A stretch of DNA of 64,000 bases. Origin: Acidovorax sp. sic0104 (GTDB taxonomy: Bacteria > Pseudomonadota > Gammaproteobacteria > Burkholderiales > Burkholderiaceae_C). The notes beneath the pieces are model-generated. The model did no database searches and was not told the origin of the DNA. It saw only the letters and a program-made list of their open reading frames with translations. Where the stretch lies: assembly GCF_019219095.1 (NCBI RefSeq), contig NZ_JAHUWH010000018.1:1-64000 (forward strand), in the 5' to 3' direction. Positions 52,335-61,669 of this stretch are shown here, piece after piece (within the stretch, counting starts at the first letter, position 1; every line of letters starts with the position of its first letter). The translations under genes and the position numbers were made by a program.

Positions 52335-53030
52335 TTGATCGTATTGACGCACCGGCGCCACTTTATCCTGAGCGCCACTCTCGGCCTTGCGGTGGGGATT
52401 TGCGCCCCTGCGGCATTTGCCCAGTCCTCCGCCAAGTCGCCTGTCGCCCCGGCGGTCGCCAAACCGCGCACGCAGCCACTGATTCTCGTGCTGGGGGACT
52501 CGCTGAGTGCCGAGTATGGCCTGGCCCGAGGCACCGGCTGGGTCGCGCTGCTGGAAAAGCAACTGGCTCAGGACAAGCTGCCTGCCACCGTGGTGAATGC
52601 CAGCGTGAGCGGCGAGACCACATCGGGGGGCCGCTCGCGCCTGATGTCGCTGCTGGGGCAGCACCAGCCCACCCATGTGGTGATCGAGCTCGGTGGCAAC
52701 GACGCACTGCGGGGCTTGCCACTCAAGAACACCGAAGAGAATCTGATGTGGATGACGGAGGCCGCCCAGAAAGCGGGCGCCAAGGTCCTGCTGGTGGGCA
52801 TGCAGGTGCCGCCCAACTACGGCACCGACTACGCCAACAAGTTCGCGGGACTGTTCGCCACGGTGGCGCAGGCCCGCAAGGCGGCGGTGGTGCCGTTCTT
52901 CCTGAAAGGCGTGGCGGATGGGCCGGACCCCACCCGCCTTTTTCAGCCCGACCGCATCCACCCGCGCGCCGAGGCACACCCGCAGATGCTGGCCAACGTC
53001 TGGCCAGAGTTGAAGAAGCTGCTGAAATGA
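52335..53030 (+). CDS. SGNH/GDSL esterase-thioesterase (TesA-like arylesterase)
   Basis: The product is 231 aa. A signal peptide (about residues 1-30, ending AFAQ) sends it to the periplasm. The catalytic Ser sits in VLGDSLSAEYG, block III in GGNDALRGL, and Asp-His in FQPDRIHPRAEAH. TesA hydrolyses acyl-CoA and aryl esters and has lysophospholipase activity. The start is a TTG at 52335 or 52344; neither is ATG. Divergent from the ybbA-like gene, the same pairing as in E. coli. Confidence 0.9.
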   Translation: MIVLTHRRHFILSATLGLAVGICAPAAFAQSSAKSPVAPAVAKPRTQPLILVLGDSLSAEYGLARGTGWVALLEKQLAQDKLPATVVNASVSGETTSGGRSRLMSLLGQHQPTHVVIELGGNDALRGLPLKNTEENLMWMTEAAQKAGAKVLLVGMQVPPNYGTDYANKFAGLFATVAQARKAAVVPFFLKGVADGPDPTRLFQPDRIHPRAEAHPQMLANVWPELKKLLK

Positions 53031-53046
53031 AGCTTGGCGCCTGAAC

Positions 53047-53232
53047 TCAAACGGCCGGGCCCTGCTGCTGCGCGTCCGGTGCCTGCTCGCCAGGCTCCTG
53101 GCCATCTTCTTGCTGGGATGCGCCTGGGTCGTCATGCTGGCGCTGCGCTTTGGCGCGGGCCTTCTCTTCCTTCTTCTGTTTCTTGGCCAGTTCGCGCTGA
53201 CGCTTTTCGTATCCGTAGTTAGGTGTTGCCAA
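53047..53232 (-). CDS. Small highly charged conserved protein, 61 aa
   Basis: It begins MATPNYGYEKRQRELAKKQK, a basic helical stretch of about 30 residues rich in Lys/Arg/Glu, then an acidic/Gln-rich tail (SQQEDGQEPGEQAPDAQQQ). Small proteins with this N-terminus occur widely in betaproteobacteria, without known function as far as I recall. Its basic coil suggests RNA or nucleoid binding. It lies between tesA and a DUF2189 gene, convergent with tesA. Confidence 0.7.
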   Translation of the reverse strand: MATPNYGYEKRQRELAKKQKKEEKARAKAQRQHDDPGASQQEDGQEPGEQAPDAQQQGPAV

Positions 53233-53282
53233 GATCGCTGCTTTCTAAAGTTGAAACCACTGTAACAGCATAGACAGCCGCC

Positions 53283-54143
53283 TCAGGCGGCCGCGAGGAT
53301 TTCGCGCGGCGGTGCCACACAGGCCCGATAGGCATGCCAGCTTGCATGGCCGAGCAGCGGCCCGGCCAGCAACAGGGGCAAGCCCCACAGCCACAGCGAC
53401 AGCCCGACGATGGCCGTGATGAGAGCGCCCCACACGAGCATCGCTGCCGGGTTCTCCAGCACCACGCGCACACTGGTGATGCCGGCGGTCAGTGCATCGG
53501 TGTCACGGTCGAGGATCATCGGGATGGACACGACCGAGGTGGAAAAAACCAGCGCGGCAAACACGCCTCCCACCACAGCGTACACCGCCACGAAGCTCCA
53601 GTTCTGCGGGTTGAACACCGCCTGCAGCACGCCGGTGGTCGAAGGCATTCCGGTGTTGAAGAACACCGCAAACACCACGAGCGATGCCCGGCCCCACAGC
53701 AACTCCAGCACCACAAGGACCAGCACGAGCATGCCCATGCTGCCCATGTGGCTGTCCCAGCAGGTGAGGGACTCGCTCAACTGCGGCGCGAGTCCCTCCT
53801 CCCGGCGGCGGCTGGTGTCGTACAGCCCCATGGCAAGGAACGGCCCCACCAGCAGACACCCGCTGGCCAGCGACATCGTGTACTCGGGCCGCGCGCGGAA
53901 TACCCACCCGAGCACCATCGCCATGCCCCAGAAGCACGCCCCATAGAACACCGCGATGCCCGGGGCCGCACGCACGTCCTGCAGTCCCCGCAGCAGCCAG
54001 CGGAAAGGATCGCCCGGATGCAGCCGCTGCAGCGTGACCGGCCGGGCCGTCTCGCGCAACACGCGACCTGCGATCGCTTCTGCGTTCTGGGCTTCCGATG
54101 GCTCGGCCCCTTCGGTCACGGGCTTGGGAGATGTGGCGGTCAT
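53283..54143 (-). CDS. DUF2189 integral membrane protein
   Basis: The product is 286 aa. After a 35-residue hydrophilic start, LQRLHPGDPFRWLLRGLQDVRAAPGIAVFYGACFW shows the DUF2189 beginning, and six or so hydrophobic segments follow. The WLLRGLQD motif and PFLAMGLYDTSRR are typical. The function is unknown in all organisms I know of. It is a lone gene between two unrelated ones. Confidence 0.83.
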   Translation of the reverse strand: MTATSPKPVTEGAEPSEAQNAEAIAGRVLRETARPVTLQRLHPGDPFRWLLRGLQDVRAAPGIAVFYGACFWGMAMVLGWVFRARPEYTMSLASGCLLVGPFLAMGLYDTSRRREEGLAPQLSESLTCWDSHMGSMGMLVLVLVVLELLWGRASLVVFAVFFNTGMPSTTGVLQAVFNPQNWSFVAVYAVVGGVFAALVFSTSVVSIPMILDRDTDALTAGITSVRVVLENPAAMLVWGALITAIVGLSLWLWGLPLLLAGPLLGHASWHAYRACVAPPREILAAA

Positions 54144-54257
54144 GCCACCACACTAAGCCTGCCGACGCAAAGATGCCACTGAGGAAACTACCACCCCGCC
54201 GCCCTGCGTTGCCGCGATGGGGCGCGGCGCGGCCAAGCGGTACGCAGAATGCACATC

Positions 54258-55502
54258 TCAGGCCGCGAATGCCCGGTCCATAGCCTGCAGAAGGTCCTGG
54301 CGCAGGTCCTGCACTGCCTCCAGCCCCACCGAAAAACGCACCAGCGTGCCTGGCTGCAGGTGCGTAGCGGCCTTGCTGCGCATGCTGGGCAACTCGTACG
54401 GCACCACCAGGCTCATGGGTCCGCCCCAGCTGTAGCCCAGCTTGAACAGGCGAAGCCCGTCGCAGAACGCATCAACCTGCTGCTGCGTGTAGCGCGCATC
54501 AAACACCACGCTGAAAAGTCCTGCCGCAGCGCCCTGCCCGCCCTGCGCTGCGCCGCACAGCGCTTTCCAGTGCGCGTGTCCGGGAGACTCTTCCAGCGCC
54601 GGGTGCAGCACCTGCGCCACCGCAGGTTGCTGTTGCATCCAGCGCGCCAGCTGGCGCGCGGCTTCATCGTGCGCCCTGTAGCGCAGGCCGATGCTGGGCA
54701 GCGCACGCAGCACGGCTTCGGCATCGTTGCCGGCCACACCGAGGCCCAGGCGCATGTGGGTGAGCTTGAGCTTCATGTGCAGCCCCGCATCGCGCGTGAT
54801 CACGCTGCCCATGAGCACGTCGCCCCCGCCGCTGGGGTATTTGGTGAGCGCATGCGCCGAGATGTCCACACCCAGCGTGCCCTCGCCCTGCGTTCCGTCA
54901 CCCAGCAGGTCGAAGGGCGAGAACGCCAGCCCGGCGCCCCAGGTGTTGTCGAGCGCCGTGGTCACGCCACGGGCGCGGCAGATGCGGACCTGCTCGCACA
55001 GGTCCGGGAACTCCAGGGTGACCGAGCCCGCAGCCTCCAGCCACACCAGCTTCGTGGCGGGCGTGATGCGCGCCGCCAGGTCCGCAGGGTCAAGCGCGTC
55101 GTAGAAAGCATGCGTGATGCCAAAGCGGCGCAGCTCGCCATTGGCCAGGTCCTTGTTGGGCCCGTAGGCGTTGTCGGGGATCAGCACCTCGTCGCCAGGC
55201 TTGAGCAGTGCCAACGCGACGTTGGCGATGGCCGCCAGGCCGCTGGGCACCAGAAGACACTGCAGCCCACCTTCAAGCGTGCACAGGCGTTCTTCGAGGA
55301 TGAAGGTGGTCGGCGTGCCGTGCAAGCCGTAGGTATAGCCGCTCTTGTCCTTCCACTCGCGCGAGCGCATGGCCGCGACGGTGGGAAAGATGACGGTAGA
55401 GGCCTTGAAGACTCCAGGCTGTGGGGCAACGAAGTCGGCGGGCGGAAGGTAGTCGTGGTGGACGATGCGGGTCGCCAGTTGCGAAGGTTGTGCTTCTTTC
55501 AT
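54258..55502 (-). CDS. Cys/Met-metabolism PLP enzyme (cystathionine beta-lyase-like)
   Basis: The product is 414 aa. Lys221 in SAHALTKYPSGGGD binds pyridoxal phosphate; YGLHGTPTT, LVPSGLAAI and ALDNTWGAG are the cofactor-binding blocks of the MetB/MetC family. The TP pattern at 63-66 and lack of an extended N-terminus resemble MetC-type beta-lyases, which cleave cystathionine to homocysteine. The ATG at 55502 is preferred; upstream in-frame sequence is not conserved-like. It fits the sulfur theme set by cysB and SulP but is not clustered with them. Confidence 0.88.
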   Translation of the reverse strand: MKEAQPSQLATRIVHHDYLPPADFVAPQPGVFKASTVIFPTVAAMRSREWKDKSGYTYGLHGTPTTFILEERLCTLEGGLQCLLVPSGLAAIANVALALLKPGDEVLIPDNAYGPNKDLANGELRRFGITHAFYDALDPADLAARITPATKLVWLEAAGSVTLEFPDLCEQVRICRARGVTTALDNTWGAGLAFSPFDLLGDGTQGEGTLGVDISAHALTKYPSGGGDVLMGSVITRDAGLHMKLKLTHMRLGLGVAGNDAEAVLRALPSIGLRYRAHDEAARQLARWMQQQPAVAQVLHPALEESPGHAHWKALCGAAQGGQGAAAGLFSVVFDARYTQQQVDAFCDGLRLFKLGYSWGGPMSLVVPYELPSMRSKAATHLQPGTLVRFSVGLEAVQDLRQDLLQAMDRAFAA

Positions 55503-55602
55503 CCACCCATGGTAGCGCGCCGCGCGGGGCAGAAACCCCGGGCGGCGCGTGGTGCCTGGCATGCCAGCGGTCGCTGGCATTGCGCGAGTGCCTGGCGGTC
55601 GT

Positions 55603-56094
55603 TTAACTGGCGCTGACCACCAGCTGGTTGTTCACGGCGGTCACGCCGTCCACCGCCTTGGCGATGGTCTCGGCACGGTCCCGGGCCACGGTGGTCGGTG
55701 CTGGGCCGTTCAAGGTCACCTTGCCGTTGACCGTGTCCACGTTGATCTTCAGGGCGCTCAGGTCAGGGTCCTTGGCCAGGCTGGCGTTGACCTTGGCGGT
55801 GATGGCGGCATCGTCGATGGCGCCCTTGGCGTCGGTGGCGGCCTGCTTGGCAGAAGCTTCCGCATTCGCAGCGCTTTGCTCCATCTTGTTTTCGGCGTTC
55901 TGCATGGTGCCTTCAGCCTTCACGCGGGCCTCTGCGGCCGCCTGTTCGGTCTTTTCGACAGCGGAATCCAGGCGCTGGCCCACGGTGGGCTCTTCGTTCT
56001 TGCCGCAGGCCGACAGGCCCAGTGCCAGGGCGCTCACGGCCAGGATGCTGGCGATGCGGTGTGCGGGACGCAGGGTAATCGCGGTAGTGTTCAT
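55603..56094 (-). CDS. BON-domain lipoprotein
   Basis: The product is 163 aa. A signal segment ends in the lipobox LSAC at about residue 30. Residues 35-95 are an Ala/Glu/Lys-rich coiled region (VEKTEQAAAEARVKAEG), and 95-163 form one BON domain (ITAKVNASLAKDPDLSALKINVDTV, GKVTLNGPAPT). BON lipoproteins such as OsmY or DolP relatives stabilise the envelope under osmotic or other stress. It is divergent from the SulP gene. Confidence 0.85.
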   Translation of the reverse strand: MNTTAITLRPAHRIASILAVSALALGLSACGKNEEPTVGQRLDSAVEKTEQAAAEARVKAEGTMQNAENKMEQSAANAEASAKQAATDAKGAIDDAAITAKVNASLAKDPDLSALKINVDTVNGKVTLNGPAPTTVARDRAETIAKAVDGVTAVNNQLVVSAS

Positions 56095-56239
56095 GGTCAG
56101 ACTCCTTGGGTTGGGATATGGAACGAACTGTAGGCAGCTGTCCGCGCCGCCCGGGTCGGACGGAGCCGAACTGCATGTAGGACGCACCCGCCCGGGCCCG
56201 CAGGCCAAAACAGCCACCGCCAGGGGTGACAATCGCAGG

Positions 56240-57925
56240 ATGTTGTCCACGTCCCTGGCCCGCTGGCTCCCGTTTCTCTCCTGGCCCCGCCCCGACCGCC
56301 ACTTGATCAAGGGGGAGTTCTGGGCCGGCATGACGGTCGGCCTGATGCTGGTGCCGCAGGGCGTGGCCTATGCCGCGCTGGCCGGCATGCCCCTGATCAC
56401 GGGTATCTACGCCTCGCTCATCCCGGCGCTGGTGGCGGTGCTGTTCAGTTCCTCGACCCGGCTGGGCGTGGGGCCCACCGCCCTGACCAGCCTGCTGATC
56501 GGCGCTTCGCTGACCGGCCTGGCTGAGCCCGGCAGCGCCCAGTGGGTAGCGATGGCGGCCTGGATGGCGCTGCTGTCCGGCCTGCTCCAACTGGTGATGG
56601 GCCTGGCGCGCTTCGGCTGGCTGCTCAACCTGGTCACCTCGCCCGTCCTCAGCGGGTTCACGCAGGCTGCCGCGCTGCTGATCCTGGGCTCGCAACTGGC
56701 ATCGCTCACCGGCTTACGGGCCGATTGGGGGGCCCTGCTGTCCACGCCGTCCCCGGGGTTGTTCGATCTGACCGCAGCCGCGTTCGGCCTGGGCAGCCTC
56801 GCGCTGCTGGTGCTGGCACGGCGCTGGCGGCCCAACTTTCCGGCCGCCATCGTCGTGGTGGGGGCCGCTGGCGCGCTGAGCTGGGCGTTGGGGTATGCGG
56901 ACGCGGGCGGCGCCGTAGTGGGCGCGCTGCCGTCCGGCCTGCCGGCGCCTTACTGGCCTGGCGCCCTGCCCTGGTCAGGGTTCGGCGCGCTGGTGATGCC
57001 GGTGCTGGTGGTCACGCTGGTGAGCTTCCTGGAGACCGCGTCCAGTGCCAAGGTGGAGAGCCAGCGCTCGGGCGAGCGGTGGAACGAGAACCAGGACCTC
57101 ATCGGCCAGGGCCTGGCCAAGATCAGCAGCGGGCTGTGCGGCAGCTTCGCCACCAGCGCGTCCTTCTCGCGCTCGGCCATCAACCTGTATGCAGGTGCCA
57201 AGAGCGGCTGGGCGACGCTGTTCGCCATCGGCCTCGTGCTGGTGGTGCTGCTGTGGCTTACGCCCGCCCTGTACCACGTGCCCCAGTCGGTGCTGGCGGC
57301 AGTGGTGGTCACGGCCGTGACCAGCCTCATCAAGCCCGGCACGCTGCTGCGCCTGTGGCGCGTGTCCCGGGTGGAGGCGGCAATCGGCGGGGTGACCTTC
57401 GCCCTCACGCTGGCCACCGCGCCGCGCATGTACTGGGGCGTGCTGGTGGGGCTGCTCATGAATCTGAGCCACTTCCTGTACCAGCGATTGCACCCGCGCA
57501 TCATCGAAGTGGGCCTGCACCCCGACGGCAGCCTGCGCGACCGCCACCTGTGGCACCTGCCGCCGCTGGCACCTCATCTTCTGGCGCTGCGCATGGACGC
57601 CGAACTCGACTTCGCGTCGGCCAGCGCGCTGGAGCGGTGGGTGACCGAGCACCTGGCGGCCCATCCCGATGTGGTGCATCTGTGCCTGCTGGCCCAGCCC
57701 ATCAACCGCGTCGACGTGACGGGCGTGGAGACCTTCGCGCAGTTGCTGGCGCTCATGCGCGGACGCGGCGGCACGTTGCACCTGAGTGGCCTGAAGCTGC
57801 CGGCCGAAAAGGTGCTGCGCCAGGCCCGGCTGCTGGAGCCGGGTTCCGGGCTGGCGATGTACCGCACGGACACTGAAGCGTTGATGGCCCTGCAGCAGCT
57901 CTCCCACGCCGAGAGCGGCGCCTGA
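56240..57925 (+). CDS. SulP-family anion transporter with STAS domain
   Basis: The product is 561 aa. About 12 hydrophobic segments cover residues 25-430, with LKGEFWAGMTVGLMLVPQG-like opening, and VSFLETASSAKVESQRSGERWNENQDLIGQGLAK as a conserved block (it contains the GLAKI loop). The C-terminal STAS domain (about 440-550) ends the protein. SulP proteins carry sulfate, bicarbonate or dicarboxylates. The ATG at 56240 follows AGGGGTGACAATCGC. The substrate is not determined here. Confidence 0.88.
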   Translation: MLSTSLARWLPFLSWPRPDRHLIKGEFWAGMTVGLMLVPQGVAYAALAGMPLITGIYASLIPALVAVLFSSSTRLGVGPTALTSLLIGASLTGLAEPGSAQWVAMAAWMALLSGLLQLVMGLARFGWLLNLVTSPVLSGFTQAAALLILGSQLASLTGLRADWGALLSTPSPGLFDLTAAAFGLGSLALLVLARRWRPNFPAAIVVVGAAGALSWALGYADAGGAVVGALPSGLPAPYWPGALPWSGFGALVMPVLVVTLVSFLETASSAKVESQRSGERWNENQDLIGQGLAKISSGLCGSFATSASFSRSAINLYAGAKSGWATLFAIGLVLVVLLWLTPALYHVPQSVLAAVVVTAVTSLIKPGTLLRLWRVSRVEAAIGGVTFALTLATAPRMYWGVLVGLLMNLSHFLYQRLHPRIIEVGLHPDGSLRDRHLWHLPPLAPHLLALRMDAELDFASASALERWVTEHLAAHPDVVHLCLLAQPINRVDVTGVETFAQLLALMRGRGGTLHLSGLKLPAEKVLRQARLLEPGSGLAMYRTDTEALMALQQLSHAESGA

Positions 57926-58007
57926 CGCGGGTTTTACCTATAACGAGGCCAGGCACGCTGCGGGCCGGGGCACTGGTACACTTGCCCAACTTTTCTTGCT
58001 CCGATTT

Positions 58008-58778
58008 GTGTCTGATTCTGCAGCCTCCCATCTTGTAGATCTGCGCGACCTCCGCCTGGATACTGCACACGCGCTGGTGGCCCAGGCCGGCGGCAGCGAA
58101 GCAGCGTTGCACCGGGACGTGCCGTCGCGTTACCTGCAAAGCCTGATCGACGGGCTGTGCGAACTCTCCCTGAAAGACCCGCTCACCGGGCTGGCCAATC
58201 GTCGACATTTCCGGGCCGTGCTCGAGCGGGAGATCGACCGCGTGACGCGTTCCGGCGAAGCCGCCCTGCTGCTCATGCTGGACATCGACCACTTCAAGAA
58301 GGTCAACGACACGCACGGGCACCTGGCGGGTGACATCGTGCTGCAGTCCGTGGCCCGCACCCTCAATGCCTGCGTACGGCCGATGGACACCCTGGCCCGC
58401 TACGGTGGCGAGGAGTTCGCCGTGGTGCTTCCGGCCTGCCAGGCCGGTTTCGGCAGCGTGGTGGCTGAGCGCATCCGCCGGGCGGTGGCCAATACGCCCA
58501 TCAAGGTGTCCGGATCGGTCGAGCTGAACATCACCGTGAGCATCGGCGGCGCATTCGCGATGCAGTGGATCCGCTCCACCACCTTGCTGTGGACGGACCG
58601 CGCCGATCACCAGCTCTACCAAGCCAAGGAGGGTGGGCGCAACTGCATCAGCATCGAGGAGCAACCTGACAGCACCGTCAGTGCGGAAGAGAAAAGCCTG
58701 TTGTTCGGCCCGCTCTACACTCCTTCGGGCTGGGGCGACCTGCCCCCGCTGGATCCACCAACAGGCAGCGCCTACTGA
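58008..58778 (+). CDS. GGDEF-domain diguanylate cyclase
   Basis: The product is 256 aa. GGEEF (133-137) is an active A-site, preceded by the inhibitory I-site RPMD (124-127) exactly five residues upstream, so feedback inhibition by c-di-GMP is expected. LTGLANRRHF and LMLDIDHFKKVNDTHGH complete the domain. The 55-residue N-terminus is helical with no known sensor. The GTG at 58008 (MSDSAASHL) is chosen over a TTG four codons upstream. It starts 10 bp before the FleN-like gene. Confidence 0.87.
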   Translation: MSDSAASHLVDLRDLRLDTAHALVAQAGGSEAALHRDVPSRYLQSLIDGLCELSLKDPLTGLANRRHFRAVLEREIDRVTRSGEAALLLMLDIDHFKKVNDTHGHLAGDIVLQSVARTLNACVRPMDTLARYGGEEFAVVLPACQAGFGSVVAERIRRAVANTPIKVSGSVELNITVSIGGAFAMQWIRSTTLLWTDRADHQLYQAKEGGRNCISIEEQPDSTVSAEEKSLLFGPLYTPSGWGDLPPLDPPTGSAY

Positions 58779-58788
58779 AAGTTAGAAG

Positions 58789-59643
58789 ATGAGCGACGCG
58801 CTGTCCCCCCAACCCACATCGCCAGCAGCACCTGCTGGCTCCGCCACGCCCCAGGCCCCAGCGCCCGGGGGTGCCCGCATCATCGCCATCACCAGCGGCA
58901 AGGGCGGTGTTGGCAAGACCTTCGTTTCGGCCAACCTCGCGGCGGCCCTCACCCGCCGCGGCCACCGTGTGCTGGTGCTGGACGCCGACCTGGGCCTGGC
59001 CAACCTGGACGTGGTGCTGAACCTGCACCCCAAGATCACCCTGCATGATGTCTTCACCGGCAAGGCCACGCTCGACCAGGCCGTGATCCAGGCACCCGGC
59101 GGCTTCAACGTACTGCTGGCCGGCTCGGGCATGGTGGAGTATTCGCGCCTCACGCCCGAGGTACGCGGCCAGTTCCTGAACGTGATCCAGGCCCTCACCC
59201 CGCAGTACGACGTGGTGCTGCTGGACACCGGTGCGGGCATCTCCGACGTGGTGCTGTTCTCCATTTCGCTGGCCTCCGAGGTGCTGGTGGTCGCCACGCC
59301 CGAACCCACCTCGCTGACCGATGCCTACGCCGCCATCAAGGTCCTGGCCATGCAGCAAAAGCGCCAGCACGTACGCATGGTCATCAACCAGGCCGCGCGC
59401 GCTGGTGACGGCCGCGCCATCACCAGCCAACTGCAGCAGGTGCTGGACCGCTTCGTGAGCACCGAGTCCGGCCGTCCGATGCGGCTCATCCACATGGGCG
59501 ACATTCCCGCCGACGCCTCCGTGCGCGACGCCGTGATGCGCCGCCAATTGCTGTTGCTGCAAACGCCCGGCTGCCCTGCCGCCCTGGCGATCGCCCAGTT
59601 GGCCAACAAGATCGAAGGCGCGCTGCTCGCGCCCGTGACCTGA
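58789..59643 (+). CDS. FleN/FlhG-like MinD-type ATPase
   Basis: The product is 284 aa. The deviant Walker A KGGVGKT (38-44) in [18 protein letters not shown] and [15 protein letters not shown] mark the ParA/MinD superfamily, closest in look to FleN, which restricts flagellar number by acting on FleQ. A 30-residue Pro/Ala leader precedes the domain. The gene is 10 bp after the diguanylate cyclase, so it is likely cotranscribed. No flagellar genes are present in the window. Confidence 0.83.
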   Translation: MSDALSPQPTSPAAPAGSATPQAPAPGGARIIAITSGKGGVGKTFVSANLAAALTRRGHRVLVLDADLGLANLDVVLNLHPKITLHDVFTGKATLDQAVIQAPGGFNVLLAGSGMVEYSRLTPEVRGQFLNVIQALTPQYDVVLLDTGAGISDVVLFSISLASEVLVVATPEPTSLTDAYAAIKVLAMQQKRQHVRMVINQAARAGDGRAITSQLQQVLDRFVSTESGRPMRLIHMGDIPADASVRDAVMRRQLLLLQTPGCPAALAIAQLANKIEGALLAPVT

Positions 59644-59786
59644 CAATCCGACCCGGCTGCAGGCGCACGGGCGCCAATGCCATGTGCCCCTTGCCGTGGT
59701 GCGTCGTGGCCGGATTCCTGTCCGCGCAGGCCCGCCAGCGCCCGCAAGGCCGCCACACTCACCGCAGCCTCCATGTCCCATTTGCC

Positions 59787-60590
59787 GTGAACGCCACCGA
59801 CACCATCCTCAATATCTCGTGCTACAAATTCGTGCCCCTGCCCGATGCGGCAGCACTGCGCGAGCTGCTGCACGCCCGCGCCACGCAGGCCAGCCTGAAA
59901 GGCACCATCCTGCTGGCCGAGGAAGGCATCAATTTCTTTCTGGCCGGGCCCGCCGATGCGGTGCGCGGCTTCGTCGATGCGTTGCGCGCCGACGCGCGCT
60001 TTGCCGACCTGGAGCCCAAGGAGAGCTGGTCTGCCGCCGTGCCCTTTCGCAAGATGCTGGTCAAGGTCAAGCGCGAGATCATCCGCATGGACCACCCCAC
60101 CATCCGGCCCGCCGCCGGCCGCGCGCCCTCGGTGGACCCGGCCACGCTGCGCCGCTGGCTGGATCAAGGCCACGACGACCAGGGCCGCGAGGTGGTGACT
60201 TTGGACACGCGCAATGCCTTCGAAGTGGACCAGGGCACGTTCGACAACGCCATCGACTGGCGCATCGACAAATTCACCGAATTCCCCCCGGCCTTGCGGG
60301 CCCACAAGGACGAACTGCGAGACAAGACGGTGGTGAGCTTTTGCACCGGCGGCATCCGCTGCGAGAAGGCCGCCATCCTGATGCATGAGGAGGGCCTGCC
60401 GCATGTCTACCAGCTGGAAGGCGGGATCCTCAAGTACTTCGAGCTGACCGACGGCGCCCACTACCATGGCGGTTGTTTCGTGTTCGACGAGCGCGCCGTG
60501 CTGACCAGCGATCTTGCAGCCGATGCCACGACCAGCGTGCGCGACATCGCCAGCAAGGCCGGCCAGGCAGCCGTCAAAGAAAAGCTATGA
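59787..60590 (+). CDS. trhO: tRNA uridine(34) hydroxylase (rhodanese family)
   Basis: The product is 267 aa. TrhO forms 5-hydroxyuridine at U34 of some tRNAs using O2. An N-terminal ferredoxin-like part ([25 protein letters not shown]) leads to a rhodanese domain with Cys186 in [12 protein letters not shown] and [15 protein letters not shown]. The GTG at 59787 gives the canonical start; a longer frame from 59682 adds an atypical leader. The stop codon lies within a family A repeat. Confidence 0.92.
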   Translation: MNATDTILNISCYKFVPLPDAAALRELLHARATQASLKGTILLAEEGINFFLAGPADAVRGFVDALRADARFADLEPKESWSAAVPFRKMLVKVKREIIRMDHPTIRPAAGRAPSVDPATLRRWLDQGHDDQGREVVTLDTRNAFEVDQGTFDNAIDWRIDKFTEFPPALRAHKDELRDKTVVSFCTGGIRCEKAAILMHEEGLPHVYQLEGGILKYFELTDGAHYHGGCFVFDERAVLTSDLAADATTSVRDIASKAGQAAVKEKL

Positions 60591-60640
60591 AAATATGAGC
60601 ATCTGGCGCCCTGCCATCAAGCGCCAGAGGCTGTTTTGAC
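60582..60640. repeat. Dispersed hairpin repeat, family A, copy 9 (overlaps trhO stop)
   Basis: AAAGCTATGAAAATATGAGC followed by CTGGCGCCCTGCCATCAAGC and GCCAGAGGC. The first block supplies the last codons (Lys-Leu) and stop of trhO, so the element has become part of the coding sequence. Confidence 0.65.
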
Positions 60641-60711
60641 CCGAAATCGCGGGCTGTTTGGGCACGGCCAGGGCACCACGGCACGCCCCTGGGTGCGGGG
60701 CTGGCCCTGCA

Positions 60712-61602
60712 TCAGGGCTTGAAGCGGCGCTCTGGCAGCGCAATCCACTCCACCTCGCCCGGCACCTGGCCCATCGCCTGGGCCTCCCAGTCATCCGCCG
60801 CCTGCACGATGCGCTCCTTGCGGCTGGAGACGAAGTTCCACCACATGTGGCGCGGGGCATCGAGCGCATCGCCGCCGATCACCATGAGGCGTGCGGGCGC
60901 CTGGCCGGGCACCGACAGATGCATGGCCTGGCCCGCGTCCATCACCGCGAGCAGTTGGGCGCCCACGGCCTCGCCGTTGAGCTGCACCGGGCTGTCCACG
61001 GCGTACACCGCCATCTCCTGCGCCAGCGCGGGAATCTCCAGCGTGGCCCCGGCGGGCAATTGCACGTCCAGGTACACCGTGGGCGAGTAGGTCGCCACTG
61101 GAGAGGTCTGGCCGAACGCGCTGCCGATGAGCACGCGCACCGTGGCGTCGCCCACGCGCACTTCAGGAATGGCGGCCGATGGCGTGTGCACGAACGAAGG
61201 CTCGGCCTCTTCGTGCGCCTGCGGCAGCGCAGTCCACAGCTGGATGCCGTGGTTCACATAGGTCTTGTCCGTCAGGCTCTCGGGGCGGCGCTCCGAATGC
61301 ACGATGCCTCGGCCGGCCGTCATCCAGTTGATGGCGCCCGGCTCGATCTGCTGCACATAGCCCAGGCTGTCACGGTGCATGATCGCGCCCGAAAACAAAT
61401 AGGTCACCGTCGCCAGACCGATGTGCGGGTGCGGGCGCACATCGTGGCTGTCGCCCGGCACCACGGTCACCGGGCCGAAATGGTCGAAGAACAGGAAGGG
61501 GCCGACCGCCTGACGCTGCACGGCGGGCAGCAGGCGGCGCACGGTAAAGCCGCCGCCCAGGTCCTTGGCATGGCCCTTGAGTTGCAGGATGGCATCGGTC
61601 AT
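60712..61602 (-). CDS. Pirin family protein
   Basis: The product is 296 aa, a bicupin. The N-terminal cupin holds the metal-binding His residues in FFDHFGPVTV and RPHPHIGLATVTYLFSG, and IVHSERRPE gives a further His. Bacterial pirins can have quercetin 2,3-dioxygenase activity or modulate metabolism. The ATG at 61602 (MTDAILQLKG) is chosen because GGAG lies nine bases upstream. It heads a minus-strand group with OsmC, WrbA-like, DoxX and another pirin. Confidence 0.9.
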   Translation of the reverse strand: MTDAILQLKGHAKDLGGGFTVRRLLPAVQRQAVGPFLFFDHFGPVTVVPGDSHDVRPHPHIGLATVTYLFSGAIMHRDSLGYVQQIEPGAINWMTAGRGIVHSERRPESLTDKTYVNHGIQLWTALPQAHEEAEPSFVHTPSAAIPEVRVGDATVRVLIGSAFGQTSPVATYSPTVYLDVQLPAGATLEIPALAQEMAVYAVDSPVQLNGEAVGAQLLAVMDAGQAMHLSVPGQAPARLMVIGGDALDAPRHMWWNFVSSRKERIVQAADDWEAQAMGQVPGEVEWIALPERRFKP

Positions 61603-61669
61603 GGTCTGAATCTCCACGCTGCACCCGCAGGTGCGTTTTTTTGTGTTGCTCAGCGGTTCGGCGCGGCGC

